Positions 34,770 to 45,972 of a stretch of DNA of 64,000 nucleotides are shown in pieces. This DNA is from Corynespora cassiicola (Eukaryota; Ascomycota; Dothideomycetes; Pleosporales; Corynesporascaceae): contig JAEUWY010000002.1 in assembly GCA_022059125.1 (NCBI GenBank), forward strand, positions 992,001 through 1,056,000. The letters run 5' to 3'. The notes beneath the pieces are model-generated. The model did no database searches and was not told the DNA's origin. It was given only the letters and a program-made list of their open reading frames with translations. The position numbers and the translations under genes are program-made. Each line of letters opens with the position of its first letter. Position 1 is the first letter of the stretch.

Positions 34770-35260
34770 GACGTGCAGCACTCTGTGACTTGTGAAATTA
34801 TCAGAGTGGCTTTGGATAAGCTCAGTCTTGATGGATTCGTTGACGCACACTAGATTTTGGTTTGGCGAGTATCAGGCAGGAAAACTGATCACGAAGGAAA
34901 ACCAAATATTCCCTCAAATGCTTGTGGCTCCCCAGCGCGCCTGACAACAGAACGCTCCGGACAACGGACAAGTTAGGCGTGCATCCCGTGGGATGCAGCT
35001 GCGGCCACCTATCAAGATCTGGTTCAATGAACTACGAAGTTAAAGAAGCGGGGCTATACGGGCTCCGCGTAATCTCGCTGCTAGTTCTTTGTTTTAATTC
35101 GCTAAGCCCAAGCTGAATCGCTGTCGGGCCCGCCGATAAGTCATCTGGCCCCCAACATGCTTCCATGGGATGGCTAAATCAAGGCTGGGGTGAACACCGG
35201 ATTTCCAACTCCACGGTTTTCAGACACTTCAAACTATTGCGGCTCTGTCAAAGATTGAAT
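34770..35260. other. Intergenic region, Nudix and HET-gene promoters
   Basis: Divergent 5' flanks. An in-frame ATG at 35165 would extend the HET protein by 32 residues of random look, so 35261 is preferred. The sequence becomes more AT-rich from here to the right. Confidence 0.45.
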
Positions 35261-37798
35261 ATGCTTTGCAATGTATGCTTTCGTATGCTGAGAGGCCAGG
35301 AAGGTCGAATATGGAAGGGAACCTACGATCTCCATTTTACTCACCACTCGGCTGGAAAAGAGCTCAGACGCTCAGCTCTGATCAATTGCGGTATATGTCG
35401 TGTTCTCTTTGAAGAGCTACAGACCAAAGTGGATCATACCCTAGTATTCGACGACTTGGAGCTTTTAGTGACAGCATCGTTATCCGTGCTGGATCATCCC
35501 CGAGTTCAGCATCTTTATCGACTTGACTTCAAACTGCGATGTAATCGGATTCGCAGCCAGAGAACATTTGTTCTCAAAAGGACAGGTCAGTAGTGCCAAT
35601 AGTCATTGTTTAGTTTCTCTGTGCTGATGATGTTGCCTCAAGCTTCGGGTGATCCTCCATTCCGAACGCCCATATCCCATAGTACTTCTTCTGATGAAGT
35701 CTATCAATTATCGCGACGGTGGATGTCTAAGTGCCGATGCGCAGACACAGAAAGACCCCCGTCTTGGTACCCCGCAAGGCTCATCAGTCTGGAACAATTG
35801 AAAACCAAAGATTTCCTTGACACAAGGAGACTGATCTCAACCAATCAACGAGATGGAGACGATTTAGACGACACTTTGGTCAAACTAGTCGAAAAGGAAG
35901 ACTGGGAAAACCCAAATGAGCCCCCTCACGGAGATGTCCGCTATGTAACATTGAGTCACTGTTGGGGATCAAGTGGGAACACTAAGCTGATGCTCACATC
36001 AAAGAATATCAAGTCTTTGAAACAAGGCATCAGATTGTGTGATCTGCCGAGAACCTTCCGTGATGCAGTCGAGTTTGCCGCACGTCTGCCAAGAGTCGGG
36101 TATATCTGGATCGATTCCCTCTGCATTAAACAAGGCTACGAAGACAGAGAAGATTGGCTCCTTCAATCTGCAACTATGCACAAAGTTTACAGCGAGACAT
36201 TTTTGAACATTTCAGCATCTGCGGCTTCAAATAGTGAGATGGGATTATTCTTCCCGCGAAGGCCGGAGTTGTTATTGGAAGACGAAGTGATATTGAATAT
36301 CGAGGGAATCCCGGGGGTCAAGAGCAGCTCTTTGCAAGCGCTGGAAGTTCAACTAGAACCATTGACAGAGGAGATTCGGATGTCATTCGTTCAGTGGCTT
36401 GACCAATTTTGGCTTTTCAGCTGTGTTATACTGCTCATGCGTGCTATAGTGGAATATCTGGATGTACAACTTGCTACGGGTGAAAAGATTGCCATCCAAC
36501 AACAATTTATGGAGCACTCACGCAGGCTTTCCCGAATCAATAGCGTACGGACACCATCTACACGCGACAGTAGTCCCAGCAGGGAAAGCGATTTGGGTGA
36601 ATCAGTTGGAGGAAACGATACAAAAAACCTTCGACGATGCACTATCCTCGATGTTTCTTTCTGGAAAAACACTGTCGACAAGGCTCCAGTTAACACAAGA
36701 GGTTGGGTTCTTCAAGAGAGACTAATGTCTCCAAGAGTATTACATTTCTGCCATGACCAAGTCGCCTGGGAGTGTGGCGAATTTGATGCAGCCGAAGGAC
36801 AACCGCAAGGCATGCCCAATTTCCAATTGACAAGCGATGGAATCGTCGAGGAAAGCAGACTGAAAGGGCTTGATCCTAGAACGGATGGTAAACGACTCCG
36901 ACGAATTCGACTTCAAGGATATGACGATCCAGATCCTCATATGCAGCCACAAGTCTTTGCTCTTGAGTTGTGGAAACGTATTGTAGAAGTCTATTCTAGA
37001 ACAGCCGTGTCGAATCCCGAAGACAAACTGATTGCGCTTTCTGGAATGGCTCGGTGGATGGCTTCAAAGATAGGAACCAAAGAAAAGCCAGCTGAATATG
37101 TTGCTGGGTTATGGAAAGATTATCTGGCCAGTCAACTCTTGTGGCGAGTTGAACCCATTTTCCAGGGAATAGACGGAAATTTCAAACATTCTTCGACGCG
37201 GCCCGGATACCGAGCTCCTTCTTGGTCATGGGCGTCTATAGACGCCGACAAGGATCACGGAATTGCGTATGCTGAGATCACCGATCGTGATCTATGCATA
37301 CAAGTCGAAAATTTTAGCATTAAGCCGAAATTCAAGGCAAACCCGTACGGACTGATCGAATCTGGCCATCTTTTCCTTCGTGGCAAGTTAAGGAAAGCAT
37401 CTCTTCACCCAAAGCCCAAAGGACGCTTCGGATGGAGACTCATCGGTCGAGAATCACTAGACGATGAGGAACATACAAATGTATATCTGGACTGCCCTTC
37501 AAGCGATGGTGAAGGTATATTTGGTCCAGATGCCAACGTTTATGTCGTACCCGCTGCCTGGGGGGAGCGTACTGCATCACCCGAGTCCAAATATCTCATT
37601 TGCCTTCTAATACAGCTCGTCAAGGAACATTCCAGTGGCCCCGCATTCAGGCGTATTGGACTCACAAAACTGAGTCCTTGGGCTGATAGTAGGGCACTAA
37701 ACGACGAGAAGATTCTCGAATCTTACAATAGCGACGTGGATATGCCTCATCAAGGTTACGATGCTATGACTGGAGAGCACACGATTCTTATGCTCTGA
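35261..37798 (+). CDS. HET-domain (heterokaryon incompatibility-type) protein
   Basis: Exons 35261-35585 and 35643-37798 (57-nt intron) encode 826 residues. The HET core is clear: VRYVTLSHCWGSSGNTKL, LCDLPRTFRDAVEFAA, YIWIDSLCIKQGYEDREDWL and the later NTRGWVLQERLMSPRVLHF and VAWECGEFDA. The N-terminus MLCNVCFRMLRGQEGRI fits the Cys motif usual in this family. An unusual insertion (about residues 345-445) contains a hydrophobic FWLFSCVILLMRAIVEYL segment and a Ser-rich linker. Later parts include PSWSWASIDAD, another family feature. HET proteins mediate non-self recognition and cell death in filamentous fungi. Whether this one acts in incompatibility is not shown. Confidence 0.92.
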
Positions 37799-37950
37799 TT
37801 AGAAAGCCATGTACGGTTGGGGCTAACGATCACCAAAAAAATCTCCGTATCTATCAATTTTATACCTGAATCAACATCCTATGTGCGGTGAAAAATGGAA
37901 TATATGCGAAACTAATACTTGGGACAATAAGAGCCATTATAATTTATATA

Positions 37951-39741
37951 CTATACATTGGCTACTTTTTGCGAGATGGTATGGTCCTCTTGAAAATCAC
38001 TGTCCTCGTCTCTTTGCTGGTTGACCAGATCAGGAACCTCATACGATCCAAAATTTCGGAGAGGAACTTTTTGGTGAAACAGCCAGTCAACCTGCTCGAG
38101 AGTCTTCCCTTTGCATTCCGGTACAAAGAAATATGTGAAAATAAAGCATATGAAAGCGAGGGACCCGAAAATAAATCCTACTTTGGACTGTAATCCCGCG
38201 TATTGATCATTTAGTAGATACGGGATCGAGAAATTAACGACGAAGCTAATAGTCGTGTAAGCATTTATTGCAATAAAGCATGAGAGATTTAGTGTCTTAC
38301 TTCATTGCAACATTGACAAAGAATCCAACGCGTAGAGTGTCATCTCTGAGCTTCAGAGCTGGCAACTCGGTAGTAACCACGTAAGTTAAAGGTGCCCAAC
38401 CAATAGAGAAGCCAGTTATCATAACTGCCATTGTTGACACAATGCCGATCTTGATAGAGGGTGTAATAGTTTCCGGGGTACCAAGACCACCCATTGTCAT
38501 GAGTGCTGCTGTCTGAATTGCCGCCCCAAGCAACAACAAAGGCCTGCGAATATGTGAGAAACAGAGGTTTAGTTTTGTACAGAACCCTCTTACCGTCTTC
38601 CAACCTTATCCACAATTGCAAGGTTAACCGAGATAGAGACTATGTTGATAGCGGCATTGACCAAATTCATATCAAAAGGATTGATGGTCCCAAGTGATTT
38701 GATACTTTGGCAGGTCAGTCAATCATCTTCGAGACGAATCCTGCGCATAACTTACTAAATTGTTCCATATTGGCTCGCAAAAGCCTGCCCAGTAGCCTGT
38801 TGAAAGAAATTGACAAAGACCACGAGAGCCGTCCTTTTGAAGTTGACCCCTTGGAAAATCTCTTTGAAATTTCCTTTCTCTACTTCATTCTCTAGTGCGG
38901 CCTGTAGCTCTCGAAACTCATGCTTGATTTCTTCTTCGGTGAACTTTCCTTGTCGAAGCAAAGTCAGGTTCCTCCATGCCTCATCTTCTCTTCCGTTCTT
39001 CAAGAGCCATCGAGGACTCTCAGGAACGAAAAAGATGAGGCTCAACACAATTGAAGGTACGATATAGAAGAGCCCAAGTGGGATCCTCCACGCACGATCG
39101 TCTTGAATAGTGCTTGTACCTTTGCAAACTGCATTTATGACAAATCCCCCCACGATGAGACTGAGTTGATAGGAACCGACGATGAAACCACGAGCAGGAG
39201 CGGGAACAATTTCCGATTGAAAAGCAGGTACCACTGCAAGTTCCATGCCAACGTAAACATCTATGGTATGTCAGCACAGTCAGAACAAAAGAGGCTGGGC
39301 ACAGCATACAGTTCAATACCCTAGCAGCCATGATCTGGTTTCGATTCTGGGAAGTGACTGCAATTGTAGCTGTCACTAGCGCATAGACACTCATACTGAA
39401 CATGCACCACCGTCGACCAAAACGAGCAGCGACGAAGCTACCAACAAGTACACCTAGGCATAGTTAGTAATTTCACATGGTGTAAGAAACATGCTTGAAA
39501 TGAACTCACCAAAAGCGAATCCGATATAGTTGAGAGAGTTGAACAAGGAAAGCCATGAAGGCTCAAGGACATATGTCTTGCTCTTCTCGCTATAAACGCC
39601 GAATCGCCTGTCGAAAGAATCCATCGCTTGAGTGGTCGCAAAAGCTTGATTATCGAAGCCATAGTTGAAGGACGATATGGCGATCAGCAAACAACCGAGT
39701 GCTAACCTTGTATTAAAACAACGAAGTTGAGAAAGAACCAT
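37951..39741 (-). CDS. MFS sugar transporter
   Basis: Six exons (39741-39510, 39453-39310, 39260-38756, 38704-38594, 38543-38301, 38245-37951; introns 49-56 nt) encode 509 residues. Signatures of the sugar-porter group are AARFGRRWCMF after TM2, PESPRWLLKNGR in the central loop, FFQQATGQAF in TM7 and VPECKGKTLEQVDWLF near the end. Twelve hydrophobic segments can be counted. Similarity in layout is to fungal maltose/hexose and polyol transporters; the substrate is unknown. It diverges from the sulfatase gene across 460 bp and lies near a Zn2Cys6 regulator, which suggests the substrate is a sulfated sugar or a sugar released from one. Confidence 0.93.
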
Positions 39742-40201
39742 CTTTGTGATACTGCAGTGAAGTGCTTGGGAAAGAGGAATTAAGCGGCCATGGAGGCCGA
39801 TGAGGCGGCCTTTTAATGAATATGCATTCCAGCACCCGCGGACAGGGAGGACACAAGGTGCCTTAGCTCAGCCAAAATCTATGTGGTCTTCAATCAGAGT
39901 CAGTCCTTGTGATTCAATGCCGCTGGTTTGTAGACGTAGGGAAAGGCTCCCGATGACGCGATCGCCGAAGGCCGTGATTCATGACCGAAGGCCGTCCCGC
40001 AACGGCGCTCGGTGGTCTCGTCGGCGCTGCCGCACCGACAAAAAGCCTACATTTCCACACAATTACAGAAGGCTTCTCGGCAGATCCGTGTATTTATCCT
40101 AACGTTATCCAAGGATTAAAGCACGCAATCTGCATCGGCTCCAAGGGCTGGATTCATAACAGTGCGTTTCTTTCTGCACCGGATACGGCAATACTACCAG
40201 A
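39742..40201. promoter_or_regulatory. Divergent promoter of transporter and sulfatase, with direct repeats
   Basis: 460 bp lie between the two ATGs. CCGAAGGCCGT occurs at 39965-39975 and again at 39985-39995, and CGGCGCT at 40003-40009 and 40022-40028. CGG/CCG triplets are common targets of Zn2Cys6 proteins, and such a regulator is encoded next to the cluster. Binding is an inference. Confidence 0.45.
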
Positions 40202-41758
40202 ATGGCGCATTCCTTACCACCCAAGCCGCTGCCTCTCAAGATCGATTCAAAAAATGGCGGCAATCGCCCAAACTTCGTCATTTTCATGCCAGACCAGCTG
40301 CGATACGACTCCTTGGGATGTACTACGGGTCCAGACAGCGCAATACGTACCCCAAATATCGATGCCTTCGCCAAGCGAGGAACACTCTTTACCAATTCCT
40401 TCGTTCAAGCCTCTGTATGCTCGCAGTCACGATGTAGCATGTTTACTGGCACGTATCCGCATGTCAGTGGCCATCGTAGTCTCGAAAACCTCATCAAGCC
40501 TTGGGAGCCAAATCTATTCCGCAGCCTCAAGGAGAACGGCTACCATGTTGCCTGCCTTGCGCCAAGAGGCGATACTTTTGCGCCGACGGTGACTGAGCTC
40601 AGTGTCACAGAATATGGCTTCCTGGAGACGCCAGAATTTGTCCCCAAGTTTGCAGGTGGAGGACGAAAGGTCGATGAGAGCATCTGGGGCCGCCTTTTCT
40701 ACGAAGGCCTTCGCAATCCACAGGAAGCACTGGATTACGACGAGGCTGTAGTCCGATCTGCAGAGAAATGGCTTGAATGTCCCCCAGATGATAAGCCATG
40801 GGTTTTATTCATGCCCCTCATCTTCCCACATTGTCCATTCAGAGTTGAGGAGCCATACTTCTCAATGTATGAACGGACAAAAGTCCCCAAAGTCCACTCG
40901 GACCCTACCAAAAAAACAGGCTATGAGCCACGATACATGAAAACCATCCGAGAGCGGTACGATACTGCAAGAGCCACACCGGAGATTTGGGCCGAAGTCA
41001 GAGCGACGTACTATGGGATGATCACCAGACTCGATGATCAATTTGGGCGAATCGTGGACAAGCTTGACCAATTGAAGCTGTGGGACGAAACGGTAACCAT
41101 GTTCTTCACTGATCATGGAGAGTATCTGGGTGACCATGGCCTGATTGAGAAGTGGCCCTCTGGATTATCTGACTCCTTGACCCATGAACCCCTCATCATC
41201 GGCGGAGGGGGACTCCCAGCGGGCAAGCAGTCGGACGTCATGTGCGAAATGGTGGACTTGGTTCCTACTGTTTTCGAGATGGTGGGGATTGGAGAGCATT
41301 TTCCCCATAACGGAATTAGTCTAGTGCCAGTTCTGACTGGCCAGGCTACCTCCCACAAGGAATTTGCTTACACCGAAGGTGGCTTTCTTCTAAGCGAAGA
41401 GCCTCTGTTGGAGCAAGCTCCGTTTCCATATGACATCAAAGCTGGATTACAGCATGAAGACACATCGTTGGTTGGGAAGGCGATCAGCATAAGAAGCAAA
41501 GAGTGGACGTACGTATATCGTTTGTACGAACCCGCTGAGCTGTACCATCGCCAGCGAGACCCGGCCGAGCTCCACAATCTGGCTGCCGAGCCTCAGTATA
41601 CTCCGATTGCAACAATGCTGCAAGGCGAAATTTTCAGGTGGCTAATGGCGGGCTCCGACTTTTTGCCGTGGTCCAAGGATAATCGCTTCCCCAAGGTTGA
41701 GCTCAAGTCCCCACGGGAGCAACTCGAAGAGCGGCTGTCGAAAGCTGGAAAACAGTAA
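40202..41758 (+). CDS. Sulfatase (type I, formylglycine-dependent)
   Basis: A single exon of 518 residues. The motif NFVIFMPDQLRYDSLGC is the N-terminal metal-binding region with its Asp, and ASVCSQSRCSMFTGTYPH holds the catalytic Cys that would be converted to formylglycine. The usual C-X-P-X-R is CSQSR here, so Pro is replaced by Gln, though the Arg is kept. Later motifs are TVTMFFTDHGEYLGDHG and KWPSG. No signal peptide is apparent, so the enzyme may act inside the cell on an imported substrate. It diverges from the sugar transporter, and the regulator follows tail to tail. The likely job is removal of sulfate from a sulfate ester for sulfur and carbon use. The substrate is not known. Confidence 0.92.
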   Translation: MAHSLPPKPLPLKIDSKNGGNRPNFVIFMPDQLRYDSLGCTTGPDSAIRTPNIDAFAKRGTLFTNSFVQASVCSQSRCSMFTGTYPHVSGHRSLENLIKPWEPNLFRSLKENGYHVACLAPRGDTFAPTVTELSVTEYGFLETPEFVPKFAGGGRKVDESIWGRLFYEGLRNPQEALDYDEAVVRSAEKWLECPPDDKPWVLFMPLIFPHCPFRVEEPYFSMYERTKVPKVHSDPTKKTGYEPRYMKTIRERYDTARATPEIWAEVRATYYGMITRLDDQFGRIVDKLDQLKLWDETVTMFFTDHGEYLGDHGLIEKWPSGLSDSLTHEPLIIGGGGLPAGKQSDVMCEMVDLVPTVFEMVGIGEHFPHNGISLVPVLTGQATSHKEFAYTEGGFLLSEEPLLEQAPFPYDIKAGLQHEDTSLVGKAISIRSKEWTYVYRLYEPAELYHRQRDPAELHNLAAEPQYTPIATMLQGEIFRWLMAGSDFLPWSKDNRFPKVELKSPREQLEERLSKAGKQ

Positions 41759-41816
41759 ACAGCCCAGAGAGATTAGATTTGGCGGAAAATATACCATTTA
41801 AAGAAAGTATTACATA

Positions 41817-44030
41817 TCAATAATGAATTGCTTGTATATCGTCTTGATCAATACCCAGCCCAAACCCCGTGAACCAATGCAGAGGCCCCGAATACATAGC
41901 ATCGAAATCCACATCCAATTCATCCACGGCACCCTCAAAAGCATTGCTGATGGAAAAGTCAGTTGCTACAGCAATATCGCTATTGTCGATCAGTCCGTGG
42001 GTTGGAAGACCTCTATCTGTCGTGAATGGGAGAGTTGACGCAGACGTAGTTTCCCGGTTGTGTGATGTGCGAGAGTGTCGCATCGCCAAATCAGCACTAT
42101 CGTCCGTGATCTCCATGCCTCCAATCATGCTATGCCGTGAGAATAGGTGATTTGTTGCAGATTCTGGTGCAGCATGTGTGAATTGCATCCGTCCGCTACT
42201 CGAAGAAGAATCTGTTTCCCTGACATTGTCCGGGGAAGATCCTCGATATAGTAGTTTTTCGATGTCCATTTTCTACCCAAAGATTAGGCCAACCTGGAAA
42301 GGGAAATTCAGACTCACTATCATGTTACTAGTCACGGATCGTGAGGGCATACTTTCAACCGCTTTGAGGCACTGCTGTGCGCAGTCATTTACGGATTGCT
42401 CCGTGGCCTGTAGCAGATGTCCAAAGTGGCGGAAACAATACAGTAGAATTCTGGCACACTGATATGCGACAGCGACCACGTCCTGATCCATTGTAGGACA
42501 CCCATTTTTCAGGGTTGGAAAGTGTCGGAAAATCTCAGAGAGCGCTCTCGCATTAGCGAAGCAAAGCCGTCGGCATTGCTCGACAAACCCCGAATCTAAA
42601 TGTTGGGTTTGTTCTTCTCTGAATGCTTCTCTGAGCCCTGTCAGAGCAACACGATAGAGATCAGCATTGCACTGACGTAGCCATACGTGAAATAATAGAT
42701 ATGGGGCCAGTCTTGGGGAGTAAGCTCGAAGTTCGAGACCTTTGCTGGAAAATCGGAAGGAAGGCGGTAGGCTGGACTCAAATTCTGCAAATTCCGCAGC
42801 AAGTGTTCCAATATTGTCGGATACCGTATTTAGATCTACGTGGCCAGTGACTGCAGCTTTAGTAGTTTCCAAAATGCGGTGGCGAAACCAAAACAGGCGA
42901 ATATACATGCCGAGGGAGCCAATACTGTCAGGCAAAGGCCGGTTAGGTGTAGGCTTTAGAGACTCAGTCTCTTGCTCAAGGTCGAATTCGAAATTACGTT
43001 CCTGGCAAGGAAGCTGTATATGGATCGAGTTGGCGGGGCAGAGGGTGAAGTCGGAGATACCACCTGCCAAAGTGTTATCAACGATGTACAGCGACCACAT
43101 TAAGCGCCTTCGGGATTCTTGAGCCAGAAAACAAAGCTTAGGAGCTTCATAATTGAGACGTAATGCATATGCAGCTCGCGATGCAACTGAGTGAAGCATG
43201 AACGCGTTGCTAAGCCGGCCCCTTCGCATATGATGTCTGACAATGAGAATCAAGGCTTGAATCTTGATCACAGATGGCTTGCCTATATCTTTCATGACCA
43301 GGGACTCGGCCTTTGAGAGACAGTCCACACTAAGGCGCTTCATATCCTCTCCCATGTCTAGGAAGTCGGACGCCGTGCCAACTAGAGAGAGAACAAGCCC
43401 CGGATCAAGAAGACCAGCTTCAAACCGTTGGACAAGGGATGCCTTGTGAAAGAACGAGTATACAGGTATCGGGTGAATATGCTGGAAAAATGACTCGAAC
43501 ATGCGCAAAACTAAGCCACTATCGAGAGATGATGAGTCCATTGTCTGAACGTCTCTTGTAGAAGCATATGTAGGATTAGGGGTTGTTGAATCTCTGGGCA
43601 TAAAACAGGCCTCTCTACGGGCCGCGTCGTCTTGGGGACCAGATGTCAGGCCTGTATCATTCCTTGAGCCGGGGTCTGACGAGCGATTTGCCCGCAATTG
43701 TTCTCTGATGCGTGAACGGGCCTTTCTTGAAAGTGGGTAGACGCAGTCTACTTGTTTAATTTGGCAGCGTTTGCATTTCGGAAGTTCGCCGTCACATCTA
43801 GCCTTGAGTGAATGGCATAGAGTGCATGCAGTTATCTTATGTCGTCGCGCAGATGACAATTCTGAATCGGCAATTGCTTCCGCATGGGACTCGTTGCGTC
43901 CAAAAGAGCAACTCAACTTGAGGCGCTCGCATCCACCGCATACTGTCCGTCGACCGTCACACTTGACTTTTCGTATTCTGCATTCGGCGCATGTATTAGG
44001 TGATCTTCTAGAATGCTTTGTAGACTGCAT
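41817..44030 (-). CDS. Transcription factor with two tandem Zn(II)2Cys6 clusters
   Basis: Exons 44030-42318 and 42272-41817 (45-nt intron that removes an in-frame TAG) encode 722 residues. Cluster 1 has Cys at 14, 17, 24, 31, 34 and 41, and cluster 2 at 69, 72, 79, 86, 89 and 96; both fit C-X2-C-X6-C-X6-C-X2-C-X6-C exactly. A basic linker KARSRIREQLRANR follows. The middle part (about residues 150-560) has the helical fungal-specific transcription factor domain with KASLVQRFEAG and RGRLSNAFMLHSVASRAAYAL, and the tail is acidic. Most family members carry one cluster. Position beside the sulfatase and transporter suggests it controls them. Confidence 0.92.
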
Positions 44031-44761
44031 CCCGACTTAACAAGAATCGAAAATTTCATCGGAACTGATATCAATTGCTGTGAACATAAAATGTATATTC
44101 TGGTGACTGAGCTGAGGGGGTGGATTGAGGTAAAGGATGATGGCGAGACGGAGCCAAGAAGATACTAGGACTCTCCCGGAGATGAACCGAAAGGCGCAAA
44201 CTGAATCAGTTACTCGTAGTTTTTGGATGAAATGATCAAAACGAGGCAAATGGTTGGGAAAAGCATACAAATGACCAGAGATGGGTGTATGTACCTAGGG
44301 AGAAAGCAAGTTAGAAGTATGACGTTAGTTAAAGAGCGATATAAAGAAATATCAAAGAGGACGGATGGCGAAATCGCGACGCGCTGGCCAGAGGCTGGTC
44401 CGGAAGAATGTCGGCATTACTTATCAACTCAACAGAGTTGCCCAACGCCGGTGCATGTTGAGACATCGCCCCTACGTGATTCCAGAAACAGAGATCAGTC
44501 ATAGAAACATGAAAACTGTGCCTCATTAGTGAGTGTTTGGCATAAATTTGGGTGCTAAATTGGAACGAGTCTCATCATCTCCTGCGCTGTCTTTGCTATT
44601 CTTGGCCAGTCCTCACTACACTGCACCTCTGAATACACGCGTGGCTTTACTTTTGAAGTAATTTACGGAGTGGACAAAACCGACTCGCTAAGTGATACGA
44701 ACAATTGTGTAAATTAGCCAAGCACAAAGAGACAAAGTAGATACGAATGATTCGAACAGAC
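44031..44761. other. AT-rich region between regulator and phosphotransferase remnant
   Basis: Promoter side of the regulator. Short frames only, with no family resemblance. No clear repeats. Confidence 0.4.
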
Positions 44762-45229
44762 TCATCCAAACTTACAGCCGCGACCCATAGTTCTCTGTGG
44801 AGGGCTCTTCAGAGTGTTTGTTTCGGCACTTTGATCTGTTACTCTGGGAGCATGCTTTAGATGCCTTCTATACCTACACACGACGAGGCTGTTTGGGATG
44901 TCACATTGCAAAAAAAGCGGAAGGATTGCGCAGTTTTGCCAGTCAATTAAACCAGTGATTTCAAGCTCATCAAAGACAAACACGTTGTTTGATTGGAGAT
45001 CAGGGTGTCTTAACGTCGGACGGGTAGAGTTCTTGTTATACGGAATGAGATAAGGGGCAATTTGTAGGTATTTGTGCAGACTGTCGAGATTATACAAGGG
45101 CGATTGCTTTTGATAATTGTAGATCTCTCACTGGAGACGTTGAATGGGGTGAAGCGATTGGCCAGACTTTGTCAAATATGCAATTTCCCTCTCGGCCCCG
45201 GCTGTAAGTGCCGATTCTAAATCCGTATC
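44762..45229 (-). pseudogene. Aminoglycoside-phosphotransferase-like (APH) gene remnant
   Basis: Reading along the minus strand, the frame gives AGAEREIAYLTKSGQ, then a TGA at 45130-45128, then, in the same frame, IYNYQKQSPLYNL, NKNSTRPTLRHPDL and LEITGLIDWQNCAIL. The Brenner-type HPDL motif and the IDWQ motif (the DFG-like metal-binding region) are those of fungal APH-domain proteins. The N-terminal ATP-binding lobe is not found upstream, and the C-terminus trails off into a non-family tail. So this is a truncated gene with at least one nonsense codon. It is not expected to be active. The surroundings are AT-rich, as in decayed accessory DNA. Confidence 0.7.
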
Positions 45230-45972
45230 TTTTGAATGATCAGTTGAAGTGGCTGGTGGAGAATAGAGTAGTTTGTAGCAGATGATTAATATGACAGTGA
45301 ATCTGGATATGTGGATAGAAGAGATGGCACGTACATGGTCCACGACAGAAGAAATCTGTAGCTAGATGACTACTAGAGTTCCGACAAACCGCCATAACAC
45401 AATAGCGTAGTGGAATGACGCAAAGGGATTAGGTCGTTGCAGCGGATGAAAAAGGTAATTGCCCTTTTGAAGTTCTCGTTTTAGCTATAGCGAATGCTGT
45501 CTGACTGTCCTCTGACTTAAAATTCCATCTATCAACATAGCTCAGAAGCAATTGCACCCCCTCCACGTTATCATTGATTGCGACGCATGTACCTACCCAG
45601 GCATCAGGTAATGGACTGGGCGAGGCACGCGAATTGTATTACTCAGCCGACACTTGTCGCCGATCTCGGAGTCGAAGCAGCCGATGCCTCTCCAACCTCC
45701 ATGGCCTAACGTCTCGATAAACGTCAATGACACCCGCTATTCGTTCGTAAGATAAGTAGAATGCCTCCGCGTTCGCAGTATCGTATCCTCGGATATAAAA
45801 ATAGGGCATACGGCTCGGGCATAAAGGCAACATGGGCTACCTTGCCGAAGTCTTGAAGTACATTCACGCCAATGCACTTTGACTGAATGATCAGGCATAT
45901 TGTCATATCAAACATACTCATTTTACTCACAAAATAGTTGGACAAGGAACCCTCATCAAGTGAGCCCCAAAA
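45230..45972. other. AT-rich region upstream of methyltransferase
   Basis: Promoter of the methyltransferase gene and decayed sequence upstream of the APH remnant. A minus-strand frame of 181 codons (45724-46269) overlaps the methyltransferase start and is rejected. Confidence 0.4.
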
